Source: Streptomyces sp. ERV7
Lineage (GTDB): Bacteria; Actinomycetota; Actinomycetes; Streptomycetales; Streptomycetaceae
Reading direction: 5' to 3'
Assembly (NCBI RefSeq): GCF_001653515.1
Contig: NZ_LYOY01000040.1
Span: 558,001-622,000, forward strand
DNA length: 64,000 bases
Notes under the pieces: model-generated
The model's input: only the letters and a program-made list of their open reading frames with translations
Told to the model about the DNA's origin: nothing
Databases searched by the model: none
Part shown: in pieces, positions 17,053 through 25,094 of the stretch
How positions within the stretch are numbered: position 1 is the first letter of the stretch
How the letters are laid out: each line of letters begins with the position of its first letter
Position numbers and translations under genes: made by a program

Positions 17053-17805
17053 ATGGCAGGCAAGGCGCCGCTGTACCGGAAGGTGGCCGGCGATCTGCGG
17101 GCGGCCATCACCGCCGGGGAGTACGGGTCGGGGGCACGGCTGCCCGCCGAGGACGAACTCGCCCGTACCTACGGCGTGTCCAGGGGCACGGTCCGCCAGG
17201 CGCTGGCCGCGCTGCGCACCGACGGTCTGGTCACCTCGCGGCGCGGGGCGCGGCGGGTGGTGCTCGGCGGCGGGGCGCGGCTCCAGAGCTTCGAGGAGCT
17301 GCGGTCGTTCGCGCGCTGGGCGCGCTCGCAGGGCGAGGAGCCGGGCGGCCGGACGGTCGCGGTGGGCCCGGGCGGGGCGACCGAGGAGGAGGCGTACCAC
17401 CTGCGACTCCCGGTCGGGGAGCGGATCTTCCGGGTACTGCGGGTCCGTACGCTGTCCGGGTCCCCGGTGATGGTGGAGCGCACCACCTATCCGGAGCGCG
17501 TGGGTGAGCTGGTCGCGACGATGGACCCGGGCCTCGCCTCGCACGCCGACGCGCTGGAGGCGCACGGCGTGCTGTTCAGCGACGCCCTGCACACGATCGA
17601 CGTGGTCCCGGCAGACGCCGCCGACGCGGAGCTGCTCGGCTGCCGGGCCGGTGACGGCCTGCTGCGCGAGCGCCGCCGCTCCACCGATCCGGCGGGCCTG
17701 CCGGTGGAGTGGTCCCAGGACCGCTATCTGCCGGGCACGGTGGCGTTCACCGTACGCAACTCCTCGGGGTCCAGGGCGATGGGCAGGAGCCTCAACGGCT
17801 CGTGA
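17053..17805 (+). CDS. GntR/HutC-family regulator with UTRA domain
   Basis: A 250-residue transcriptional repressor with an N-terminal winged helix (about 30-73, RLPAEDELARTYGVSRGTVRQ split as RLPAEDELARTYG and VSRGTVRQALAAL) and a UTRA ligand-binding domain (about 80-235) of the chorismate-lyase-like fold used by HutC, PhnF and DasR proteins. Last gene of the importer operon, 33 bp after the HAD gene. It probably binds the twin dyads at 12328-12356 and releases them on binding the imported ligand or a metabolite of it. The 3' end lies inside a strong terminator hairpin. Confidence 0.85.
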   Translation: MAGKAPLYRKVAGDLRAAITAGEYGSGARLPAEDELARTYGVSRGTVRQALAALRTDGLVTSRRGARRVVLGGGARLQSFEELRSFARWARSQGEEPGGRTVAVGPGGATEEEAYHLRLPVGERIFRVLRVRTLSGSPVMVERTTYPERVGELVATMDPGLASHADALEAHGVLFSDALHTIDVVPADAADAELLGCRAGDGLLRERRRSTDPAGLPVEWSQDRYLPGTVAFTVRNSSGSRAMGRSLNGS

Positions 17806-17816
17806 GGCTCCTGCCC
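17781..17816 (+). terminator. Hairpin terminator at end of importer operon
   Basis: A perfect 14-bp stem, GGGCAGGAGCCTCA (17781-17794) with TGAGGCTCCTGCCC (17803-17816), and an 8-base loop. It contains the GntR stop codon. No U-tract follows, as is common in Streptomyces. It also separates the operon from the convergent ribonuclease gene. Confidence 0.75.
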
Positions 17817-17835
17817 GGTCCGGTGGCCAGTCGGG

Positions 17836-18243
17836 TCAGCAGCCGAAGTCGACCAGGTCGAAGGTCGCGTAGTGGTCCGAGGTGTAGTAGTCCTCGTCGG
17901 CCTGCCGCCCGGTGACGATACGGCGGGCGCCGCGCGTCGGGGAGCCCGGCGTCTTCACGGTGTACTCGTGGTAGTAGCCGCCGGACTGCGACGGGAGCAC
18001 ATGCTCGCGGTTGGAGAAGACGACGCCGTCCTGCGAGTACGGGAACGGGCCGCCGTTGTCGATGAGCCGCAGCGTGTCGTGCGCCTGCGAGGGCAGCTCG
18101 GAGGAGCAGATGCTGCCGACGCTCTGAACGGAGGCGGTGGACGCGGTGGCCTCGACCGCGGTCGGGCCGAGGAGCAGGGCGGCGGCCACCGTCGCGATCG
18201 CGCCGAGCGTGGTGATGCGTGGGGGGATTCTCATGCGGATCAT
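17836..18243 (-). CDS. Secreted guanyl-specific ribonuclease, RNase Sa type
   Basis: A 135-residue precursor: an N-terminal signal peptide of about 30 residues, then a mature domain of about 95 residues closely resembling RNase Sa of Streptomyces. Signature parts are TLRLIDNGGPFPYSQDG, the YYHEYTV strand carrying the catalytic Glu, the GARRIVTG segment with the catalytic Arg, and SDHYATF with the catalytic His. Two cysteines (SIC near the mature N-terminus and the final Cys) form the family disulfide. It cleaves single-stranded RNA 3' of guanosine outside the cell. No barstar-like inhibitor gene is adjacent. Convergent with the GntR gene. Confidence 0.93.
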   Translation of the reverse strand: MIRMRIPPRITTLGAIATVAAALLLGPTAVEATASTASVQSVGSICSSELPSQAHDTLRLIDNGGPFPYSQDGVVFSNREHVLPSQSGGYYHEYTVKTPGSPTRGARRIVTGRQADEDYYTSDHYATFDLVDFGC

Positions 18244-18412
18244 GATGACGCGCGTAGACCGGCGGCCGTCAACGCCAATTCCGTTGAATTTCCCACGAGT
18301 TAACCTGCGGCACCCACCCGTAACGAAAGCGTCTGCCGCTCTTTGCTCTTATGGACAGAATTTGGCCATTCTTTCGTTTCGGCTAACTAAAGGCCTTGCT
18401 ACTCTCCCCGCC

Positions 18413-18883
18413 ATGGACCACGGACTCGCTGCCGACCGCGTCAAGGCGGTCGAAGACCTTCTCTCCGTGACCCGCGAACACAGCGGCGTCACGGTGATGT
18501 TCCACACCGCGGTAGCCGAAAGGCAAGGCCTGGGAGCCTCCGAGACCAAGACGCTCGATCTGCTCGAACGGTTCGGTCCGCTCACCGCCAAGGAGCTCTC
18601 CCAGCACACCGGCCTCGCCCCCGCCTCCGTGACGGGCCTGGTCGACCGACTGGAGGCCAAGGGTTTCGTCCGGCGCGCCAAGCACCCCACCGACAAGCGG
18701 CGCGTACTCATCGAGATCCGCTGGGAGAACATCGACGGCCTGAAGCGGTTCTTCGTGGACTGGTCCCATCAAGTGGCCGAGTTCTGCGAGGAGTTCACGA
18801 CCGAGGAGCTCGGTACCGTGGTCCGCTTCCTGGCCGGGAACAGCACCCTCCAGCGCGAGGCGGCGGCGCGGCTGGGCCCGTAA
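18413..18883 (+). CDS. MarR-family regulator (second type)
   Basis: A 156-residue MarR protein unrelated to the 4012 gene: dimerisation helices at both ends and a central wHTH (GPLTAKELSQHTGLAPASVTG split as GPLTAKELSQHTG and LAPASVTGLVDRLEAKGFV, wing RAKHPTDKRRV). ATG at 18413 is chosen because TACTCT (18400-18405) lies 7 bases upstream, a typical leaderless -10. Longer in-frame starts run into a low-complexity leader. The target is unknown; no divergent transporter or enzyme is adjacent (RNase Sa starts 170 bp away on the other strand). The next reading frame continues in phase immediately after its stop. Confidence 0.82.
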   Translation: MDHGLAADRVKAVEDLLSVTREHSGVTVMFHTAVAERQGLGASETKTLDLLERFGPLTAKELSQHTGLAPASVTGLVDRLEAKGFVRRAKHPTDKRRVLIEIRWENIDGLKRFFVDWSHQVAEFCEEFTTEELGTVVRFLAGNSTLQREAAARLGP

Positions 18884-19540
18884 CCGCCCCCTCCCGGGGC
18901 GTCGGGGGCGCCCGCGCAGTCGGGCAAGCCGTCGGGCCGGACCTCGCCGAGCACTCCGGCCGGCTCCGGGGGAGCGGCGCAGCCGCCGAGGTACATCGAG
19001 AACAACCGTGTCTCGCGCGACTACTGGACGCTGTCCAAGGACCCCGTCACCGCCTCGCACGGGATCGGTGAGTGCCACACGATCGGCGGCGAGGGGAATA
19101 CGCCGGCCGAGTTCCAGACGGCGGTCGAGGACTCTGCCGAGCAGGATCTCCCGTACGTCACGAGGAAGGCGAAGATCGTGATGCGGATGAAGTACGCCGA
19201 GCTGAAGAACACCAGGCCCGACCCGTACTACATCTCGGTCGGGGTGAAGCCGCCGCACGAGATCGACCCCGACACGGGCAAGCCCTTCGTGGATCTCAAG
19301 ATGGAGAACAAGACCGTCGGCTACACCAGCAAGCCGGTGGACATCTACAGCAAGTGGAAGTCCGGCGAGTTCATCGAGCTGACGTATCCGGACGACTTCA
19401 CGAGTCACTTCGGGGGCAAGACCGACGAGGCCATCCCGGTCGCCAACGACCCGGGGGACTGGACGGTCGTCTTCTACCACGTCAAAGGCGGCCCCACGGA
19501 CTACGCGAGCATCGCGTGTTCTGGCTTCCGAGTGAAGTAG
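18884..19540 (+). pseudogene. Secreted-protein C-terminal part without start codon
   Basis: An open frame directly follows the MarR stop and encodes about 218 residues: a Ser/Pro/Gly linker of the kind found after lipoprotein signal peptides, then a compact domain (YIENNRVSRDYWTLSKDP... IACSGFRVK). It shows normal Streptomyces codon bias throughout, but there is no ATG/GTG before 19175, well inside the domain, and no signal peptide. The simplest reading is that the 5' end, including the secretion signal and promoter, was lost at a junction near 18884. The domain is not one I recognise. It lies 36 bp upstream of the wall-hydrolase gene and was probably co-transcribed with it. Confidence 0.55.
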
Positions 19541-19576
19541 GCGGTGAACCGGGCCCGGATGGGGGAGGGTTGAGGG

Positions 19577-20590
19577 GTGCGTAAATTCCTGGTGGCCGGA
19601 GGCATCGCGACAGGGGCGGGTGTGGGCTTCGTCGCCCTGCTCGTCGTGGGCACGTACTCGGCGGCGGCCGGGCTGAACTCCGGGCTCGGCGCGGGCAAGT
19701 CGGTAGGGCTGGCCAAGGGCGCGGTGCCCGCCCTGTACCAGCCGATGGTGCAGAAGTGGGGGAACCTGTGTCCCGCGCTCAACCCGGCCATGCTCGCGGC
19801 GCAGTTGTACCAGGAGAGCGGCTGGGACCCGACGGCCAAGAGTCCGGCCGACGCGCGCGGCATCGCACAGTTCATCCCCGGCACCTGGGCCACGCACGGG
19901 ATCGACGGCAACGGTGACGGCAAGAAGAACATCTGGGACCCGGCCGACGCGATCCCGTCCGCCGCCTCCTACGACTGCGAACTGGCCGGATACGTCAAGA
20001 ACGTGCCGGGGGACCAGAGCAGCAACATGCTCGCCGCGTACAACGCGGGGTCGTACGCGGTCATCAAGTACGGGGGCGTGCCGCCGTACAAGGAGACCCA
20101 GGGCTACGTGAAAACCATCCGCACCCTGGAGAAGAGCTTCGCCCGCCCCACCACCCGGGTCGCCCCCTCCCAGCAGGCCGCGGGGGCCATCTACTACGCG
20201 CAGCAGAAGCTCGGTACGCCCTATCTCTGGGGTGGGGAGGGGACCGCCGCGCAAGGGGGGCGGTTCGACTGTTCGGGGCTCACCCAGGCCGCCTACGCCA
20301 GTGTCGGGATCGAGTTGCCGCGGGTCGCCAACGACCAGTACAACGCCGGCCCGCACCCCTCCCGGGGCGAGCTCCTCCCGGGTGATCTCGTCTTCTTCTC
20401 CGACGACCTCACCAACTCCCGCGCCATCCACCACGTCGGGATGTACGTCGGCGGCGGGTACATGATCAACGCCCCGTACACCGGCGCCGTCATCCGCTTC
20501 GACAAGATCGACGCGCCGGACTACTTCGGTGCCACCCGGGTCACCAAGGACGGCGCCGCCGCGTTGCCGACCTTCAAGCCGGGTACATGA
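19577..20590 (+). CDS. Bifunctional lytic transglycosylase / NlpC-P60 endopeptidase
   Basis: A 337-residue peptidoglycan hydrolase: an N-terminal membrane anchor (about 8-32), an SLT domain with the catalytic Glu80 in LYQESGWDP and the downstream ARGIAQFIPGTW motif, then a C-terminal NlpC/P60 domain with the catalytic Cys in FDCSGLTQAAY (about 232) and His in HHVGMYVGGG (about 283). It should cut both glycan strands and stem peptides outside the membrane. This pair of domains is typical of Gram-positive conjugation and T4SS clusters (VirB1/TcpG role), which fits the T4SS-like operon in the window although that lies 7 kb away and on the other strand. GTG at 19577. Confidence 0.88.
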   Translation: MRKFLVAGGIATGAGVGFVALLVVGTYSAAAGLNSGLGAGKSVGLAKGAVPALYQPMVQKWGNLCPALNPAMLAAQLYQESGWDPTAKSPADARGIAQFIPGTWATHGIDGNGDGKKNIWDPADAIPSAASYDCELAGYVKNVPGDQSSNMLAAYNAGSYAVIKYGGVPPYKETQGYVKTIRTLEKSFARPTTRVAPSQQAAGAIYYAQQKLGTPYLWGGEGTAAQGGRFDCSGLTQAAYASVGIELPRVANDQYNAGPHPSRGELLPGDLVFFSDDLTNSRAIHHVGMYVGGGYMINAPYTGAVIRFDKIDAPDYFGATRVTKDGAAALPTFKPGT

Positions 20591-20799
20591 CCGGCGGTAC
20601 GAGGTGGCCGGATCTCGTCGGCACTCTCCGTCAGGTCATGGCCCTGAGCTGCGACGATGAGTCTCTCTTCGATAACGTCGTGGTGATCATTCCGTGGAGA
20701 GTGGAACGCGAGGGCCGTTCAGGCCGTTCAGTGGACAGTGACCGCAGGAGTACTGACCACGGGGGTTGGTAGCTACACGCACAGGCAAGGGGCCTCGGC

Positions 20800-21534
20800 A
20801 TGGCTGGACTCGCGCTCGACGGGTCGAACCTGGACGTCAGCCTGCTCTACGACATCAACGGACTCGCCGGTTCCGCCCCCACGTGGTTCGACCGCGTGAT
20901 GGAGTTCGTCGGCGAGTACGGCATCCTGCTCGCCCTCGTCCTCGTCGTGCTCCGCTGCTGGTGGAGCCTGCGGCGAGGGGAGGACCGCGAGAGCGCCCTG
21001 GCGTCCGTCGCGGCCCTCGTCTGGGCGCCGCTCGCCGCCGGGATCGCGCTGCTCGTCAACATCCCCATCAGGGGATTCGTGGAGCGGCCCCGGCCCTTCC
21101 TGTCCCACAAGGGGCTCGACGTCCTGGTCGACGGCAAGACGGACTACTCCTTCGTGAGCGACCACGCCACGATGGCGATGGCGATCGGGGCCGGACTCTT
21201 CGTCGCCCACCGCAAGTTCGGGCTGCTCGCCATCGGGCTCGCGCTCGCCGAGGGCTTCTGCCGGGTCTACATGGGCGTGCACTACCCCACCGACGTGGTC
21301 GGCGGCTTCGCCCTGGGCACCGCCGTCACCCTGCTGCTCGCGCCGCTCGCGCTGATGCTGCTGACCCCGCTGGTGTCGACGGTGGCCCGCTCGCCCCGCC
21401 TCGGCCGTCTCGTACGGTCGCGGCGCGCCGGCCAGTCCTCGCTGCGGCTCGCCGTGGAGCTGCCCGACCCCCGTGACCCCCGGTCAGGGGCGGGGACGGG
21501 AGCGGGGCCCGGCGAGAACGACCTGGCGGCGTAG
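20800..21534 (+). CDS. PAP2-family membrane phosphatase
   Basis: A 244-residue integral membrane phosphatase of the type 2 phosphatidic acid phosphatase family, acting on lipid phosphates such as undecaprenyl pyrophosphate or phosphatidic acid. The conserved sites are RGFVERPRPF (about 87-96), SDHA (about 121) and the motif RVYMGVHYPTDVVGG (about 151-165) with the nucleophile His. About six hydrophobic segments are visible. ATG 20800 is preceded by an AAGGGGC ribosome site. The 209-bp gap upstream of it holds no gene and presumably its promoter. The last 20 residues are a Gly/Asp-rich cytoplasmic tail. Confidence 0.88.
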   Translation: MAGLALDGSNLDVSLLYDINGLAGSAPTWFDRVMEFVGEYGILLALVLVVLRCWWSLRRGEDRESALASVAALVWAPLAAGIALLVNIPIRGFVERPRPFLSHKGLDVLVDGKTDYSFVSDHATMAMAIGAGLFVAHRKFGLLAIGLALAEGFCRVYMGVHYPTDVVGGFALGTAVTLLLAPLALMLLTPLVSTVARSPRLGRLVRSRRAGQSSLRLAVELPDPRDPRSGAGTGAGPGENDLAA

Positions 21535-21560
21535 GCCCGTTCGGCCGGGTCGGCGGCGGC

Positions 21561-23150
21561 TCACAGTGCCTGGGGGAAGTCGAACAGGCGCGTCGGGTCG
21601 TACCGGCGCTTGAGCTGGGCGAGCCGGGGCGCGGCATCGCCGTAGTACGCCCTGCGCCAGTCCTTCAGCTCCGGGTCGGCGTAGTTCTGGTAGGCGGCCC
21701 CGTTCGTGTACCGGCTCAGTGCGTCATGGGTGGAATTCAGCCATGCCCGCTGGGGCGTTCCGGAGGTGCCGGGGCGCCAGGAGGCGATGTACTGCGCGAG
21801 CACCCGCGAGCGGCGGTGCACGAACGCCGTCGCCGTCGGGGAGACCCGGTTCAGCGCCCCGCCGAGCGCCGTGAGCGCCACGCTGCCCGCCCCGCCGCCC
21901 TGTCCCACCGGCACGCTCCCGAAGGCCTCGGTCCTGGTGAGCAGGGCCCGTACGCCGTCGGCGGGGAGCGCCCGGTCGAAGAACGCGGACCGGGCCGCGT
22001 ACGTCTCGCGCTGGAGCGCGCCCTGCGGGGTGCGGCCGGGGGTGGTGCCCGGGAGGTGGCACTGCGCCTCGGAGAGGGCGGCGCACCCGGCGTAGGTGAG
22101 CATCGCGTCGGTGTAGCCGTGGCGGCGCAGCGAGACGGAGGAGGCGGGGGCGCCGACCCGGTCGGCGAGGCGGTCCACGGCGTTCTGGAGGTCGTCGTAG
22201 GAGCCCAGCGAGAAAGCGGAGACGGCGACCGTGGGGGCCGCCCCCGCCTTCGCGCCGCCCGCGGCGGCCGCGAGATGGGCGGCGGACCAGATCTCGTCGT
22301 CCTGGTCGGGGCCCCACTCCTGCCAGGCCTCGATCACGGCCCGCGCCCTCGCCCAGGGCCAGTTCAGATACGCGGTGACGGTCCGCGGGGCGTCGTGCGT
22401 ATCGAAGGTGAGCTCGGTGACCACGCCGAAGTTGCCGTTGCCCGCGCCGCGCAGGGCCCAGAAGAGGTCGCTCTCGCGGTCGGCGTCGGCGGTGAGCCGT
22501 CTGCCGTCGGCGGTGATCAGGGTCGCGGAGGTGAGGCTGTCGCAGGTCGCCCCGTACGCGCGCGTGGCGACGCCGTGGCCGCCGCCGAGGGTGAGCCCGG
22601 TGACGCCGACGGTGGGGCAGGAGCCGCCGGGGACCGTACGGCCGTTCCTGCCCAGGGCGAGGTAGACGTCGAGCAGCCGGGCGCCCGCGCCGACCGTGGC
22701 GGTGGCGCCGTCGGCCCGGACGCGGTTCAGCCTGGAGACGTCCAGGACGAGGCGCCCGGTGCCGGAGGACCACCCGGCGTACGAGTGGCCGCCGCTCCGC
22801 AGGGCGACCGGGGTGCGGTGGGCGCGGGCGAAGGCCAGGCACTCCTGGACGTCGGAGTCGTTCGCCACGTACGCGACGGCGGCCGGGCGCAGGCCGTCGA
22901 AACGGGTGTTGTAGAGCTGGCGCGCGGTCGGGTACCCGGCGTCGCCGGGGCGTACCAGGGACCCGGCCAGCGACCGGGCCAGGGCGGTCCAGGCGGCCGG
23001 GGAGGCGCCGGTGGAGGGCCGCCCGGTGGCCGTGGGCGCCCCGGGGGACGTGGAGGGCTGGTCGCGGGCGGCGCCGGAGGTGCAGGCGGACGCCGTGGCG
23101 GCGAGGGCGGCACCCGCGGCCCCCGCGGCGAGAAGGGAACGCCGGTCCAT
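21561..23150 (-). CDS. Secreted FAD-dependent oxidase, berberine bridge enzyme-like
   Basis: A 529-residue flavoenzyme with a twin-arginine signal (DRRSLLAAG) and a Cys at 23 that could form a lipobox. The FAD_binding_4 domain (about 85-225) has His122 in SGGHSYAGWS and Cys178 in GGSCPTVGV, positions that carry the 8-alpha-histidyl and 6-S-cysteinyl links in bicovalent BBE/GOOX enzymes. The C-terminus ends in the BBE motif (YQNYADPELKDWRRAYYG and YDPTRLFDFPQAL). Relatives oxidise sugars, alcohols or secondary metabolites and reduce oxygen. The substrate is unknown. It is divergent from the small gene and ndh to its right. Confidence 0.88.
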   Translation of the reverse strand: MDRRSLLAAGAAGAALAATASACTSGAARDQPSTSPGAPTATGRPSTGASPAAWTALARSLAGSLVRPGDAGYPTARQLYNTRFDGLRPAAVAYVANDSDVQECLAFARAHRTPVALRSGGHSYAGWSSGTGRLVLDVSRLNRVRADGATATVGAGARLLDVYLALGRNGRTVPGGSCPTVGVTGLTLGGGHGVATRAYGATCDSLTSATLITADGRRLTADADRESDLFWALRGAGNGNFGVVTELTFDTHDAPRTVTAYLNWPWARARAVIEAWQEWGPDQDDEIWSAAHLAAAAGGAKAGAAPTVAVSAFSLGSYDDLQNAVDRLADRVGAPASSVSLRRHGYTDAMLTYAGCAALSEAQCHLPGTTPGRTPQGALQRETYAARSAFFDRALPADGVRALLTRTEAFGSVPVGQGGGAGSVALTALGGALNRVSPTATAFVHRRSRVLAQYIASWRPGTSGTPQRAWLNSTHDALSRYTNGAAYQNYADPELKDWRRAYYGDAAPRLAQLKRRYDPTRLFDFPQAL

Positions 23151-23213
23151 GCGGGGACGTCTTCCCGGACGACCCGGTGCCGAACCGTCCCTCCTGGACG
23201 CGGTGGACAGGCC

Positions 23214-23369
23214 CTAGACCGCCGACTCGTGCTGCTCCGCGTCCCCTCTCGCCTTGTCGCGGGAGCGGCGGGCGGGGCCGGTCCAGCCGCAGCTGCAGCG
23301 GGCGTGGGCGAAGCTGCCGCGTTCCGTGGTGGTGGTGCGGTGCTCAGGAGCCGGGGCTTGGTGGGACAC
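23214..23369 (-). CDS. Small conserved CxC-containing protein, 51 residues
   Basis: A short protein, GTG at 23369, with the core HARCSCGWTGPARRSRDKAR and an acidic/His tail. The RCSCGW pattern followed by an Arg/Lys-rich helix occurs in many small uncharacterised actinobacterial proteins, and I believe this is a conserved family near respiratory or core genes. The two cysteines could bind a metal, but with only one CxC pair that is uncertain. A longer in-frame start at 23501 gives an unlikely basic/proline leader. It is divergent from ndh with 180 bp between. Confidence 0.55.
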   Translation of the reverse strand: MSHQAPAPEHRTTTTERGSFAHARCSCGWTGPARRSRDKARGDAEQHESAV

Positions 23370-23549
23370 GCCGCCACGGTACCCAGCGCCGGGCGCGGGC
23401 GTGACCGGGGTGGGGACGCGGTCGTTAAGCCCTATCTCCCCGCCCTGACCTGCGCATTCTCCCCGACTGGCGAGAAATCCCGGCACTTGTTCCGGCCACA
23501 TCCGTCAGTCACACAATTTGCCGGGCCTGTGGACAAACACCGGTCTCCG

Positions 23550-24992
23550 ATGCCTCATGGGATGGTGAAGGCTGCGATCAATCGGGGGTCGAGCCCCGAA
23601 CCACCGCCCGGCACGCGCATTCTCGTCGTCGGCGGCGGCTACGTGGGGATGTACACGGCGCTGCGTCTGCAGCGCGAGCTCAAGGCGCAGTTGCGCGACG
23701 GCCGGGTGGGGATCACCGTCATCACCCCGGACCCGTACATGACGTACCAGCCGTTCCTGCCGGAGGCGGCGGCCGGATCCATCTCGCCCCGTCACGTCGT
23801 CGTACCGCTGCGCCGCGTCCTGGACCGCTGCCACATCGTCATCGGCGAGGCCCGGCGCATCGACCACGCCGCGCGGACCGCGACGGTGACCACCCTCGCC
23901 ACCGAGGAGGAGGGCACCGGCCCGGTCGAGATCGGCTACGACGAGCTGGTCCTCGCCCCCGGATCGGTCTCCCGCACGCTCCCGGTCCCGGGCCTGGCCG
24001 ACTACGCCATCGGCTTCAAGACCGTCGAAGAGGCCATCGGCCTGCGCAACCACGTCATCGAGCAGATGGACATCGCCTCCTCCACCCGCGACCCCGCCGT
24101 CCGCGACGCGGCCCTCACCTTCGTCTTCGTCGGCGGCGGCTACGCGGGCGTGGAGGCGCTCGCCGAGCTGGAGGACATGGCCCGCTACACCGCGCGGTAC
24201 TACCACAACATCAAGCCCGAGGACCTGAAGTGGATCCTCGTGGAGGCCAGCGACCGCATCCTGCCCGAGGTCGGCGAGGAGATGGGCAAGTACGCCATCC
24301 GGGAGCTGCGCGGCCGCAACATCGACGTACGCCTCCAGACGCGCCTCGACTCCTGCGAGAACCGGGTCGCGGTGCTCAGCGACGGCGCCCGCTTCCCCAC
24401 CCGTACGGTCGTGTGGACCGCCGGGGTCAAGCCCGCGCCCGTCCTCGCCGCCACCGATCTGCCGCTCAACGAACGCGGCCGCCTCAAGTGCACCGCCAAG
24501 CTCCAGGTGGAGGGCGTCGAGCACGCCTGGGCGGCCGGGGACGCCGCCGCCGTACCGGACGTCACGGCCGACGAGAAGGACAAGGAGTGCGCGCCCAACG
24601 CCCAGCACGCGGTGCGCCAGGCCAAGGCACTCGCCGAGAACATCGCCGCGTCCGTCGACGGACGGCCCCTGCGCGAGTACGCGCACAAGTACGTGGGATC
24701 GGTCGCCTCCCTCGGCCTCCACAAGGGCGTCGCCCATGTCTACGGCCGCAAGCTCAAGGGCTACCCGGCCTGGTTCATGCACCGCGCCTACCATCTGAGC
24801 CGCGTCCCCACCTTCAACCGCAAGGCGCGCGTGCTCGCCGAGTGGACGCTCGCGGGCCTGTTCAAACGGGAGATCGTCTCGCTCGGATCGCTGGAGCACC
24901 CCCGCGCCGAATTCGAGCTCGCGGCGGGCGGCCGCCCGGCCGGGCGGGGTCCCGAACCCGGCCCCAAGGGGCCCGGCGGCAAGGAGAACTGA
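23550..24992 (+). CDS. ndh: Type II NADH dehydrogenase, complete
   Basis: A 480-residue NDH-2 that transfers electrons from NADH to menaquinone without pumping protons, bound to the inner face of the membrane. Two dinucleotide folds are visible: ILVVGGGYVGMYTALR (25-40) for FAD and FVFVGGGYAGVEALAEL (about 192-208) for NADH. The PYMTYQPFLPEAAAGSI region is the quinone/FAD-side motif. Start is ATG 23550 (MPHGMVK); an ATG 12 bp later is also possible. The stretch upstream (23370-23549) has no gene and holds the divergent promoters. From codon 207 onward it is identical to the partial gene at 1-827. Confidence 0.93.
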   Translation: MPHGMVKAAINRGSSPEPPPGTRILVVGGGYVGMYTALRLQRELKAQLRDGRVGITVITPDPYMTYQPFLPEAAAGSISPRHVVVPLRRVLDRCHIVIGEARRIDHAARTATVTTLATEEEGTGPVEIGYDELVLAPGSVSRTLPVPGLADYAIGFKTVEEAIGLRNHVIEQMDIASSTRDPAVRDAALTFVFVGGGYAGVEALAELEDMARYTARYYHNIKPEDLKWILVEASDRILPEVGEEMGKYAIRELRGRNIDVRLQTRLDSCENRVAVLSDGARFPTRTVVWTAGVKPAPVLAATDLPLNERGRLKCTAKLQVEGVEHAWAAGDAAAVPDVTADEKDKECAPNAQHAVRQAKALAENIAASVDGRPLREYAHKYVGSVASLGLHKGVAHVYGRKLKGYPAWFMHRAYHLSRVPTFNRKARVLAEWTLAGLFKREIVSLGSLEHPRAEFELAAGGRPAGRGPEPGPKGPGGKEN

Positions 24993-25094
24993 CGGTTGTC
25001 AGTGCGGTCCGTCACACTGGACGTGTGACCATAGGTGGGCCCACACCTGCACAGAGTGACCCAGCAGCCAGCGACACACGAGGCCAAGAGATCC

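Noticed and set aside
20591..20799. Possible c-di-AMP riboswitch near the wall hydrolase gene
   Set aside because: Such riboswitches precede wall-hydrolase genes in Streptomyces, but only 36 bp lie upstream of the hydrolase here, and the region after it shows no matching conserved core.
21726..24992. A 1088-codon open frame running through ndh and antisense to the BBE-like gene
   Set aside because: The upstream two thirds are Gly/Arg/Ala-rich low-complexity translation opposite a well-supported flavoenzyme gene. Only the part from 23550 has protein-like sequence.
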